The notes under the pieces: model-generated
Database searches by the model: none
What the model saw: the letters and a program-made list of their open reading frames with translations, nothing else
Told to the model about the DNA's origin: nothing
Position numbers and translations under genes: made by a program
Part shown: positions 1 to 6,678 of the stretch, one piece after another
How positions within the stretch are numbered: the stretch's first letter is position 1
Layout: each line of letters begins with the position of its first letter
From: Deltaproteobacteria bacterium
GTDB taxonomy: Bacteria > Desulfobacterota > Binatia > DP-6
Length of the DNA stretch: 15,606 nucleotides
Reading direction: 5' to 3'
NCBI GenBank assembly: GCA_005879205.1
Contig: VBLD01000048.1
Span: 1 to 15,606 of the forward strand

Positions 1-1
1 A

Positions 2-505
2 ACAGGTCCGGTTGGCACCGTTCTCGCCGACACCTACGTCCAGTCGGATCTGCCGACCACCAACTTCGGCACCAAGACTCTCCTCTTCGTGGATAACGGC
101 GTCGCCTCGAATCCCGGGACCACCGGCGTGCAGCACACCTTCCTCAGAGTCAGCGTCAGCGGCGTCGGCACCCAGCACGTCACCGGCGCACACCTCACAC
201 TGCAGGTGTCCAACGCCACGAACGCGAACAGCGTCACGGGCGGCACCATCCATGCCATCTCGAACTGCAGCTGGAGTGAGACGGCGATGACGTGGAACAC
301 GGCGCCGGCGATCGACGGGCCCGCGCTCGCGACGCTCGGCCCGGTGGCCATCGGTCAGGTCGCGGACTTCGACGTGACCTCGGCCATCCCGGGCGACGGC
401 ACGTACTGCTTCGCCATCGACACCTCCAGCACCGACAGCGCGATCTACAACACCCGCGAGGGCAGCCTGCAGCATCCGGCACTCGTGGTCCAAGCCGCGC
501 CTTGA
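2..505 (+). CDS. DNRLRE domain-containing protein, C-terminal part (5' end outside window)
   Basis: The reading frame is open from base 2 and ends at the TGA at 503-505, so only about 167 C-terminal residues are present. The segment is a single DNRLRE-type beta-sandwich domain of secreted or cell-surface proteins. It opens with an ADTYVQ strand, has a paired-strand region (TFLRVSVSGVG, LTLQVSNAT), and shows the hallmark CSWSETAMTWNTAPAIDG followed by VADFDVTSAI and a short C-terminal strand (HPALVVQA). The same hallmark recurs in the minus-strand gene at 3769-6678 (CSWNELSITWKTQPVIDG). The missing N-terminus may therefore carry a phosphoesterase and Cys repeats as in that gene, but this is inference. 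A tiny CxxC membrane-protein gene starts 10 bases after the stop. No catalytic role can be assigned. Confidence 0.8.
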   Translation, partial: TGPVGTVLADTYVQSDLPTTNFGTKTLLFVDNGVASNPGTTGVQHTFLRVSVSGVGTQHVTGAHLTLQVSNATNANSVTGGTIHAISNCSWSETAMTWNTAPAIDGPALATLGPVAIGQVADFDVTSAIPGDGTYCFAIDTSSTDSAIYNTREGSLQHPALVVQAAP

Positions 506-515
506 GCGAGGCGCA

Positions 516-686
516 GTGATCGGCCGGGGCCGCTCTCCCGAAGTCAGCAAGACCTGCCGCACCTGTGACGCCGCAGAAGCCCGGCTGTTGCGGCGCCCGA
601 ACCGACGGGTGCGGGGCGACTGGCGCTCCGTCGCGCTCGTCATCCTGATGCTCGTGTCGATCGCGCTGGCGGCGCTCGCCGGATAG
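516..686 (+). CDS. small CxxC plus single-helix membrane protein (copy 1)
   Basis: This is a 56-residue frame with a GTG start and a GAGG four bases upstream. It is supported by clear similarity to the protein at 3086-3277: both have a CxxC pair (CRTC here, CRRC there), then AEARLLRR, then DWRS and one hydrophobic helix (LMLVSIALA) at the very C-terminus. Differences between the copies include silent changes in this frame (AGA/CGG, CTT/CTG, CGC/CGA, GTC/GTG), as expected for real coding sequence. The basic stretch before the helix suggests an N-in topology with the CxxC in the cytoplasm. One CxxC is half of a usual zinc site, so metal binding would need dimerisation; a thiol-redox role is the alternative. 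I do not recognise the family. It lies 10 bases after the DNRLRE gene and is probably co-transcribed with it. Confidence 0.6.
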   Translation: MIGRGRSPEVSKTCRTCDAAEARLLRRPNRRVRGDWRSVALVILMLVSIALAALAG

Positions 687-767
687 CCCGCTTCGGCGAG
701 AGGTCCAGCCCGCCACCTGCGACGGCAAGGCCTTCGGGCAACGGCGGGAAAACAGACCTTCGCCGGT

Positions 768-796
768 GGAAGTTCGCCCATCGACTCTCTCGATTT
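768..796 (+). promoter_or_regulatory. candidate ECF-type promoter of the sigma/anti-sigma operon
   Basis: GGAAGTT at 768-774 resembles the GGAAC-type -35 element of ECF promoters. After a 16-base spacer it is followed by CGATTT at 791-796. It sits 19 bases ahead of the ECF sigma gene, where an autoregulated promoter would be expected. Short motif match only. Confidence 0.25.
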
Positions 797-815
797 GGCG
801 AGCTAAGTCGCAGCG

Positions 816-1403
816 ATGCGGGTGAAGTCCGCGTCCGCCCCGACTCGGTCAACCGATCGAGGCCGTCCTTCGTCAACCCTCGGGGTGAACACGGCCGCCA
901 GCGTCACGCCATCGCTCGATGCCCTCTACCGGGCCCACCGGGAGCGGGTCTTCCGGCTCTGCCGGCTGCTCCTCGCGGACGCCGACGAGGCGGCCGACGC
1001 GGTCCACGACGTATTCCTCCGTGTGGAGCGGGCGTTCCGCGTGGCACCGCCCGACGACTGGCCCGCCTGGATCACCCGGGTCACGGTGAACACCTGCCGC
1101 GACCGGCGGCGGTCGGGATGGTGGCGGTGGTGGCGCCGCAAGGGTGTCGAGCTCGACGCGGACGAGACGCCGGGCCCCACCGCCACCCCTGAGCACGAGG
1201 CTGTCCGGCGCCAAGAGCACCGGCGCGTCTGGGCCGCCCTCCGGCGGCTTCCCGCCCGCCAGCGCGACGTCTTCGTACTCCGCCACCTGGAGGGCTTCGC
1301 CACCGACGACGTCGCCGCCACCCTCGGCATCGCGCCCGGGAGCGTGAAGCGCCATCTGTTCCGCGCGGTGCACGCGTTGCGCCGCGCGCTGGGAGAACCA
1401 TGA
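816..1403 (+). CDS. ECF-family RNA polymerase sigma factor
   Basis: This encodes a 195-residue extracytoplasmic-function sigma-70 factor, which directs RNA polymerase to stress-response promoters. Region 2 begins near residue 34 (LDALYRAHRERVFRLCRLLL), with the acidic AADAVHDVFLRV segment and the DNA-contacting WITRVTVNTCRDRRR. Region 4 (about residues 135-192) has LPARQRDVFVLRHLEGF, then the helix-turn-helix DVAATLGIAPGSVKRHLFRA. Length is normal for the family. The ATG at 816 gives a 34-residue unstructured leader. The in-frame GTG at 885 would start just before region 2 and give a more typical 172 residues; neither has a strong ribosome site. The stop overlaps the anti-sigma start by four bases (ATGA), indicating translational coupling. 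Confidence 0.9.
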   Translation: MRVKSASAPTRSTDRGRPSSTLGVNTAASVTPSLDALYRAHRERVFRLCRLLLADADEAADAVHDVFLRVERAFRVAPPDDWPAWITRVTVNTCRDRRRSGWWRWWRRKGVELDADETPGPTATPEHEAVRRQEHRRVWAALRRLPARQRDVFVLRHLEGFATDDVAATLGIAPGSVKRHLFRAVHALRRALGEP

Positions 1404-1930
1404 TGACGACCATGTGTCTGCAGGACGATGCACTCCTCGCCATCCACCTGGGCGAGGCCCCGGCCGCCGACGAGCGGCATGCCGCGACCTGCCCCCTCTG
1501 TGCGCGGCGGCTCGGGACACTCCGCGCGGACCTTGCGCGGATCGACGCCCACCTCGCCCTCCCACCCCCCCGCACGCGCCGCGAGCGCCCGCTGCGCGCG
1601 CTCGCCTGGGTGCCGCTCGCACTCGCGGCGGCTGCAGGGCTGGCGGTCGTGCTGCTGCGCCCGCACGCGGAGGTACCCACGCCTGCGGCCGCCTACGACC
1701 CCGATGTCGTCGTCTTCCTCGGCGACGTCGCAAACGCGCTCGACCCCCTCGACGGCTACGGCGGGGCCGAGGACGCGCTCGAGCCCCTCGACGCCCTCGA
1801 CGCCGACGAGCAGAGCCGTGCCGACCCCCCGCTGGCGCCCGTCGACCTCGCGCTCGGCGGCCGGTCAACCGGCGGGCTCGATGAATCGTTCATCGGGGTG
1901 GGATGCGACGACGGCATGCAGCGGGGCTGA
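1400..1930 (+). CDS. zinc-finger (HC2-type) transmembrane anti-sigma factor
   Basis: This 176-residue protein has an N-terminal H27-x3-C31-x2-C34 motif, typical of zinc-binding anti-sigma domains that hold an ECF sigma factor in the cytoplasm. A single membrane helix spans about residues 67-86 (LAWVPLALAAAAGLAVVLL). The periplasmic part is strongly acidic, with repeated LDPLD/LEPLDALDAD-like segments and no recognised sensory domain. It overlaps the sigma gene by four bases (ATGA). Alternative ATG starts lie at 1403 and 1412 in the same frame. The Spy/CpxP-like gene follows 26 bases later. The inferred job is release of the sigma factor upon an envelope signal, possibly sensed through that periplasmic partner. 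Confidence 0.82.
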   Translation: MMTTMCLQDDALLAIHLGEAPAADERHAATCPLCARRLGTLRADLARIDAHLALPPPRTRRERPLRALAWVPLALAAAAGLAVVLLRPHAEVPTPAAAYDPDVVVFLGDVANALDPLDGYGGAEDALEPLDALDADEQSRADPPLAPVDLALGGRSTGGLDESFIGVGCDDGMQRG

Positions 1931-1956
1931 GCGCACGCGAACGGAGGACCAGCATC

Positions 1957-2466
1957 ATGCGACGCACATTGCTCGCGACGATGGCCACCGGCGCGCTACT
2001 CGCGGCCGGCCTTCATGGCGCGCACGCCTTCGGGCACGGCGGGCCCGGGTCCTGCGGGGGACGACACGGGATGGGAATGGCCGAGGGCCCCGGCATGCTG
2101 CCGCTTCCCCTGCTCCTCTCCGTCATGAGGCCCGACCAGCGGGCGCAGCTCGCTGACGTCATGAAGGCCGACAAGCCTGCGATGCGGAGCCTCGTGGACA
2201 AGATGCGCACGGCGCACGAAGAGCTCGCCGACCGGGTCTTCGCACCGGGCAAGCTCACGGCCGCCGACCTCCAGCCGCAGGTGAAGAAAATGGCCGCGCT
2301 CCGGGACCAGCTGGTCGAGCAAGCGCTCGCGACGACGCTGAAGGTCCGCGAGATGCTCACACCCGAGCAGCTCGCCGAGGCCGCGAAGAAGAAGAACCGA
2401 CTGCGCGAGCTCGGCCAGGAGATGCGCAGCCTCCTGCCCGAACCGGACGACGACTCTGGCGAGTGA
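1957..2466 (+). CDS. Spy/CpxP-like periplasmic protein (putative heavy-metal sensor or chaperone)
   Basis: This 169-residue secreted protein has a signal peptide (MRRTLLATMATGALLAAGLH to about residue 23, cleaved near GAHA). A His/Gly/Met-rich patch (FGHGGPGSCGGRHGMGMAEG) follows and could bind metal. The mature part is a long helical region with the Spy-family signature LTPEQ (MLTPEQLAE) and an earlier MRPDQRAQL. Members of the Spy/CpxP/ZraP/CnrX superfamily act as periplasmic chaperones or metal sensors. The ATG at 1957 is chosen because a perfect GGAGGA lies at 1943-1948; an upstream in-frame ATG at 1903 lies inside the anti-sigma gene and lacks a signal peptide. The place directly after the sigma/anti-sigma pair resembles metal-sensing Cnr-like systems. 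Confidence 0.82.
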   Translation: MRRTLLATMATGALLAAGLHGAHAFGHGGPGSCGGRHGMGMAEGPGMLPLPLLLSVMRPDQRAQLADVMKADKPAMRSLVDKMRTAHEELADRVFAPGKLTAADLQPQVKKMAALRDQLVEQALATTLKVREMLTPEQLAEAAKKKNRLRELGQEMRSLLPEPDDDSGE

Positions 2467-2489
2467 CAGGCCTCGCGCGGCGGGCGTAC

Positions 2490-2510
2490 GGGCTCTCCTT
2501 CCCCGAGCCC
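2490..2510 (+). terminator. hairpin after the sigma/anti-sigma/Spy-like operon
   Basis: A perfect six-base stem GGGCTC (2490-2495) / GAGCCC (2505-2510) closes a nine-base loop, 24 bases after the Spy-like stop codon. No T-run follows, so intrinsic termination would be weak. Confidence 0.3.
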
Positions 2511-2569
2511 TACCTGGCGCCCGCCGCGCGACCCCAACCTCCGCGGTCGAAAGCCGATGAGCCGATCTA

Positions 2570-3030
2570 TCGGCACGATGGCCCGTTCGCGTACGGCGTA
2601 GAGCCGACGCAGGCGGTCCATTCTCGAGGCCCGTTCCGCGAGGTCGCCGAGCGCGGCGCCTGCCCGATCCGCGAGCGCTCCCGACCGTGCGCGCCGAGAC
2701 GGGCCTCCAGGGAGCGTCGGTCTCGGCGACCGTTTCGTGGTGGCTGTAGACGTAGCGGGTGATGCCGAGACCGGGCACGAAGTAGACGCGCTCGCGCACC
2801 AGGCCCGTGGAGGGGCACCGCAGCGACGGCCGCCGGATCCCCGCGTCGATTCGGGGGTATCCGCGAATTTACAGCCTCATCACGAATTGAATAAAACCCA
2901 AACGCCACAGGGGCCCGTATGCTATTCGCCATGAACTCGAGCACGACATCGCGCAGCGCGGCCTCGCCGTCTGCACCGAGACGTTCTAGCAGGACCGCCA
3001 AGCATACTGCCGATGATTCGTCGACGCGGG
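2570..3030 (-). pseudogene. possible decayed gene remains in a poorly coding stretch
   Basis: The stretch 2467-3085 has no convincing intact gene. On the minus strand three consecutive patches in different frames look protein-like. About 3020-2925 gives CLAVLLERLGADGEAALRDV and VLEFMANS. About 2810-2735 gives LVRERVYFVPGLGITRYVY then SHHETVAETD. About 2680-2570 gives GALADRAGAALGDLAERAS and RMDRLRRLYAVRERA. The frame breaks would fit an old gene broken by indels. I recognise no family, and chance open frames in GC-rich DNA are a real alternative. Confidence 0.2.
2868..2895 (+). promoter_or_regulatory. candidate sigma-70-type promoter
   Basis: TTTACA (2868-2873) matches the -35 consensus in five of six positions. 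AATAAA (2890-2895) follows after 16 bases, matching TATAAT in four positions. It lies in an AT-rich island (about 2865-2902) inside otherwise GC-rich DNA, about 190 bases ahead of the small CxxC membrane-protein gene at 3086. Confidence 0.3.
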
Positions 3031-3085
3031 GCGCGTCACAGGGCGCTCCCTTCCGCGCCAGCAGTCTCCGACACGGAGTTGTCCC

Positions 3086-3277
3086 ATGCAGATCACATAT
3101 GCAGTGACCGCCGGCCGCGGGGAACCGTACATGGGACGTCAGGGGTGTCGCCGCTGCGAGGCCGCAGAAGCCAGACTTTTGCGGCGCCGGAACCGCCAGA
3201 TGCTGGTCGACTGGCGCTCCGCGGCGCTCCTCGTCCTGATGCTCGTCTCGATCGCGCTGGCGGTGCTCGTCAAATAG
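3086..3277 (+). CDS. small CxxC plus single-helix membrane protein (copy 2)
   Basis: This 63-residue protein is paralogous to the one at 516-686. It has a CRRC pair, EAAEARLLRRRNRQ, DWRSAALL and a C-terminal hydrophobic helix (LLVLMLVSIALAVL) ending in a lysine. The ATG at 3086 has GGAG at 3075-3078; the in-frame ATG at 3131 also has a plausible GGGGA just upstream and gives a 48-residue protein starting close to the conserved part. Similarity to copy 1 begins at the CxxC, so the N-terminal tail is not conserved. Function is unknown; a membrane-tethered metal- or thiol-binding peptide is the simplest reading. The next gene on the same strand, at 3398, encodes another one-helix protein. Confidence 0.65.
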   Translation: MQITYAVTAGRGEPYMGRQGCRRCEAAEARLLRRRNRQMLVDWRSAALLVLMLVSIALAVLVK

Positions 3278-3323
3278 CCTCGCGACGTTCCTGCTCGGTG
3301 AAGGATTCTCCCGGCTCTCGCAC

Positions 3324-3334
3324 GGGAATTTCCC
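3324..3334. promoter_or_regulatory. 11-base palindrome, possible operator
   Basis: GGGAATTTCCC is a perfect odd-length inverted repeat, 63 bases ahead of the gene at 3398 and followed by AT-rich CAATTAA. It could be an operator or part of a promoter region. Nothing links it to a known regulator. Confidence 0.2.
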
Positions 3335-3397
3335 AATTAACGGCGGCCTCTCCCGTCTGGCATCGTCCGGACCAGCAGGGAAAGGACGGCCTCGATC

Positions 3398-3859
3398 ATG
3401 GCAGGAACGACGGAGCACACTCCTGGAGGCACGGACTGGGGAACGGCCATCGTGGTCGATCCGAAGGAGCTGCGACGTTTGCAGGAGGACAGCCGCCGGC
3501 TGCACTCGAGGCAGCGTCGACGCGCGGTGGTGGCTATGCTCCTGCTCGGCATCAGCGCCCTGTCCGCGTCCCTGGCGTACCGGCAGCACTCGTCCGTCAG
3601 CAGATTGCGCGTGAAGGTTCGCGAATGCCGTCAGAACGCGACGCGCACGAATACTCCGTACCGCGCAGCTTCGAGCCTCGAGAGCGCGCCGCAGGCCGCC
3701 GCCCCTGACTCCCTCCCGCTCATCCGGGGCGGGCGAGGTGCGAAGGAACTCGCCGGGTTGGACTGGCGTCAGCCGCCGGTGGTACCGCAGGTGCAGTCGC
3801 TCTGGCAGGCCCCCGGGCAAGCGGAGTCGTCAAGCCCGTCGCACACCTCGCTCGACTGA
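3398..3859 (+). CDS. small one-helix membrane protein of unknown function
   Basis: This 153-residue frame is most convincing in its first ~100 residues. A charged, helix-prone segment (DPKELRRLQEDSRRLHSRQR) leads into one membrane helix at about 43-61 (AVVAMLLLGISALSASLAY), then a basic segment (VSRLRVKVRECRQ) and a low-complexity tail. Third codon positions are GC-rich, as in the neighbours. AAGGA lies 11 bases before the ATG, a rather long spacing. The last 30 codons run antisense into the 3' end of the big minus-strand gene (overlap 3769-3859) and read as the complement of its Cys repeat. The native stop was therefore probably lost, or the genes truly overlap. No family is recognised. Confidence 0.5.
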   Translation: MAGTTEHTPGGTDWGTAIVVDPKELRRLQEDSRRLHSRQRRRAVVAMLLLGISALSASLAYRQHSSVSRLRVKVRECRQNATRTNTPYRAASSLESAPQAAAPDSLPLIRGGRGAKELAGLDWRQPPVVPQVQSLWQAPGQAESSSPSHTSLD

Positions 3860-6678
3860 TTCACGACGTTGTCGCCGCAGCTGGGAGGCGGGGCGCACGT
3901 GCAGTCCGATCGGCAGAGCCCCGGGCAGGCCGAGTCATCCGTCCCGTCACACGATTCGCTCGCCTCGTTCACGACGTTGTCGCCGCATGTCGGAGCCGGT
4001 GCGCACGTGCAATCGGCCAGGCAGCGCCCGGGACATGTTGAATCGTCGGCGCCATCACACGTCTCGCTCGTCTGATTCACCGCATTGTCGCCGCAGACCG
4101 GTGGCGGAGCGCAGGTGCAGTCTGGACGGCAGCGGCCGGGGCAGGTCGCGTCGTCGGTTCCATCGCACGACTCGGTCGGCTGATTGACCGCATTGTCGCC
4201 ACAGGTCGGCGGCGGGGTGCACGTGCAGTCGGGCAGGCAGCGGCCGGGGCAGGCCGAATCGTCGGCCCCATCGCACGACTCGCTCGGCTGATTCACCGCA
4301 TTGTCGCCACAGGTCGGCGGCGGGGCGCACGTGCAGTCCGGCAGGCAGCGGCCGGGGCAGGCCGAATCGTCCGTCCCATCGCACGACTCGGTCGCCTGGT
4401 TGACTGCATTGTCGCCACAGGCCGGCGGCGGGGCGCACGTGCAGTCCGGCAGGCAGCGGCCGGGACAGGCCGAATCGTCCGTCCCATCGCACGACTCACT
4501 CGGCTGATTCACCGCATCGTCACCGCACACCGGGGCGGGAGCACACGTGCAGTCCGATCGGCATCGGCAGCGCCCGGGGCAGGCACCGTCCGCCGTCCCG
4601 TCGCACTGCTCGCTCGCCTGGTTCACCGCATTGTCGCCGCAAACCGGCGCCGGGGCGCACGTGCAGTCCGACCGGCAGCGCCCCGGACACGCGCTGTCCG
4701 CGGTCCCGTCGCACGCCTCGCTCGCCTGGTTCACCGCGTTGTCGCCGCAGACGGGGGGCGGGGCGCAGGTGCAGTTCGCACGGCAGCGGCCGGGGCAAAA
4801 GTGGTCGTCCGTCCCGTCACACTGCTCGTTCGCGAGATTGACGACGTTGTCCCCGCAGGTCGGCAGAGGCGCGCAGGTGCAGTCGGCCCGGCAGCGCCCC
4901 GGACAGGCGTTGTCCACCGTCCCGTCGCATTGTTCGCTCACCTGGTTGACCAGGTTATCGCCACAGACCGGCGGCGAAGCGCACGTGCAGTCCACGCGGC
5001 AGCGCCCCGGGCAGGTGCTGTCCGCCGTCCCGTCGCACTGCTCGCCCGTGCAGTCCACGCGGCCGTCGCCGCAGAAGGGCACGACAGGCGGCAGCACCGT
5101 GAGCAGCGCCTGAGGCTTGCCGGTGGCCGCTTCCTTCGAGTTGTACTCGAGGTTGTTTTTCGATGCGGTATCGAGCGCGAAGCAGTAGACGCCATCGCCG
5201 CCGATTGCCGACGTCACGTCGAAGTCCACCACCTGTCCCTGCCGAACGGCGGCGCCCGCCTGGCCGAGGAGCGGGCCGTCGATCACTGGCTGGGTCTTCC
5301 AGGTGATCGAGAGCTCGTTCCAGCTGCAGTTCGTGATGGCGCGGAGTCGTCCGCCCGAGTCGCTGCTCGCGGTCGAGCCCTTGGCCACCTGGAGGCGGAG
5401 GTGCGCGGAGCTCACGCGGCGGCTTCCGACACCGTCGACGCGCACGCGGAGGAAGGCACGATTGAGAGGACTCGCGTCGACTTCCAGCACCGCACTCTTG
5501 CCGTACTTGGTGGTGGGACTGGCCGCATTCACCGAAGCGTCGGCCTCCACCACGGCCAGAGGTGGCGCGCAGGTGCAGTCCGCCAGGCAGCGGCCGGGAC
5601 ACGTGCTGCTGTCCGAGCCGTCGCACTGCTCGCTCGCCTGGTTGACGACGCCGTCACCGCAGCGAGGCGGCGGCGCGCACGTGCAATCGCCGAGGCACCG
5701 CCCGGGACATGCCGAGCTGGCGGCACCGTCGCACTGCTCGCCTGGCTGGTTCACCAGGTTGTCGCCGCAGTATGGCGACGGCGGGCAGCTACAATCCACC
5801 CGACACCGCCCGGGACATGCGGCGCTGGCGGCGCCGTCGCACTGCTCGCCCGCCGGGTCCAGCAGGTTGTCGCCGCACCGGGGCGGCGCGCACGTGCAAT
5901 CGGACCGGCAAGACCCGAGGCAGGCGCCGCGCGCCGTTCCGTCGCATGCCTCGCCCGGCTGGTCGATCAGGTTGTCGCCGCAGCGCGCGGGCGCGCAGCT
6001 GCAGTCCGCGCGGCAACGGCCCGGGCAGGCGGAGTCGGCCGCACCGTCGCAGCTTTCGCTCGCCTGGTTCACCACCCCGTCGCCGCAGCGCGGGAGCGGA
6101 TTGCACGTGCAGTCGGCGCGGCACCGGCCGGGGCACGCGGCGCTGGAGTTCCCGTCGCACTGCTCGCCGGCTCGGTTCATCTGGTTGTCGCCGCACCGCG
6201 GGAGCGGCGCGATCACCAGATGCAGCACCGGACCCTGTCCCGGCACCCCTTCGCGCGAGGCGTAGGAGGCGGGGGTCGATGCGAGACCACTGATGGCCAG
6301 CGAATAGACGCCCGCTCCGGCATTCAACGCACCGGTCACCTCGACCGAGTAGCTTCGGCCGGCCGTAAGCGGTCCGAACGACGACAGCGGCCGTGTGAGG
6401 TTCGGCACGTACGGCGAAGTGTCGCCCGAATCGATCTTGCCGCTGCGGTTGGTGTCGACGTCCTTCCACTTGAGGCCCGTGCCGGTCGCGCTCGTGCTGT
6501 CCGTTCCGGTGCGATTGCCCTCGACCCAGCCCGAGTTCGGGACCGGATACACCGAGCCGCCGTCGCTCGCAGCGCGGACACACGTCAGGGTCAGCGTTGC
6601 CTTCAAGATCCTCGTCTGCACGTTCGAGAGATCGAACTTCAGATATGCGAGGGCGGGAAGCGGCGTCAGGCCGACGTC
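3769..6678 (-). CDS. DNRLRE and Cys-repeat surface protein, 3' part of a frameshifted metallophosphoesterase gene
   Basis: This is the downstream part of a gene that starts at 8320, in the frame offset by one base. Read down the minus strand, it holds most of a DNRLRE-like domain (AYLKFDLSNV, TLTLTCV, to about 6230), six Cys repeats (6200-5565), a classical DNRLRE domain (about 5550-5090, with CSWNELSITWKTQPVIDG and VVDFDVTSAIGGDGVYCFAL), then twelve Cys repeats to the stop at 3769. The first ATG in this frame is at 6621, in mid-strand, with no signal peptide, so an independent start is unlikely. The role is presumably adhesive or display; the Cys repeats would form disulfide-rich small domains outside the cell. 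The 3' end converges on the gene at 3398. Confidence 0.8.
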   Translation of the reverse strand, partial: DVGLTPLPALAYLKFDLSNVQTRILKATLTLTCVRAASDGGSVYPVPNSGWVEGNRTGTDSTSATGTGLKWKDVDTNRSGKIDSGDTSPYVPNLTRPLSSFGPLTAGRSYSVEVTGALNAGAGVYSLAISGLASTPASYASREGVPGQGPVLHLVIAPLPRCGDNQMNRAGEQCDGNSSAACPGRCRADCTCNPLPRCGDGVVNQASESCDGAADSACPGRCRADCSCAPARCGDNLIDQPGEACDGTARGACLGSCRSDCTCAPPRCGDNLLDPAGEQCDGAASAACPGRCRVDCSCPPSPYCGDNLVNQPGEQCDGAASSACPGRCLGDCTCAPPPRCGDGVVNQASEQCDGSDSSTCPGRCLADCTCAPPLAVVEADASVNAASPTTKYGKSAVLEVDASPLNRAFLRVRVDGVGSRRVSSAHLRLQVAKGSTASSDSGGRLRAITNCSWNELSITWKTQPVIDGPLLGQAGAAVRQGQVVDFDVTSAIGGDGVYCFALDTASKNNLEYNSKEAATGKPQALLTVLPPVVPFCGDGRVDCTGEQCDGTADSTCPGRCRVDCTCASPPVCGDNLVNQVSEQCDGTVDNACPGRCRADCTCAPLPTCGDNVVNLANEQCDGTDDHFCPGRCRANCTCAPPPVCGDNAVNQASEACDGTADSACPGRCRSDCTCAPAPVCGDNAVNQASEQCDGTADGACPGRCRCRSDCTCAPAPVCGDDAVNQPSESCDGTDDSACPGRCLPDCTCAPPPACGDNAVNQATESCDGTDDSACPGRCLPDCTCAPPPTCGDNAVNQPSESCDGADDSACPGRCLPDCTCTPPPTCGDNAVNQPTESCDGTDDATCPGRCRPDCTCAPPPVCGDNAVNQTSETCDGADDSTCPGRCLADCTCAPAPTCGDNVVNEASESCDGTDDSACPGLCRSDCTCAPPPSCGDNVVNQSSEVCDGLDDSACPGACQSDCTCGTTGG
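3780..5076 (-). repeat. array of 12 tandem 108-bp units encoding six-Cys repeats
   Basis: Twelve tandem 36-residue units read roughly CGDNxVNQxxExCDG then xxDxxCPGRCxxDCTCAPPP, with six cysteines each. The pattern matches the Myxococcus-type cysteine-rich repeat. Units between about 4180 and 4510 are nearly identical at DNA level, suggesting recent expansion. The fifth unit read along the gene (about 4540-4640) carries a six-base duplication adding Cys-Arg. The first unit (near 5040) has an extra Cys (VDCTGEQCDG). Confidence 0.9.
5565..6200 (-). repeat. array of 6 tandem six-Cys repeat units
   Basis: Six units of about 35-36 residues with the same six-cysteine spacing as the 3780-5076 array, lying between the two DNRLRE domains. 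They are more divergent in sequence (NLIDQPGE, NLLDPAGE, NQMNRAGE variants) than the 12-unit array, so this array looks older. Confidence 0.88.

Noticed and set aside
873..1868. Minus-strand Arg/Gly-rich frame opposite the sigma/anti-sigma genes
   Set aside because: Low-complexity shadow; the plus strand shows intact sigma factor and zinc-finger motifs.
2919..3107. 62-residue plus-strand frame
   Set aside because: Ser/Thr/Arg-rich composition with no ribosome site or homology signal; it also overlaps the start of the better supported CxxC gene.
5789..6674. Continuation of the metallophosphoesterase frame beyond the frame change
   Set aside because: The translation becomes Arg-rich and without homology exactly where the DNRLRE and Cys-repeat sequence continues in the other frame.
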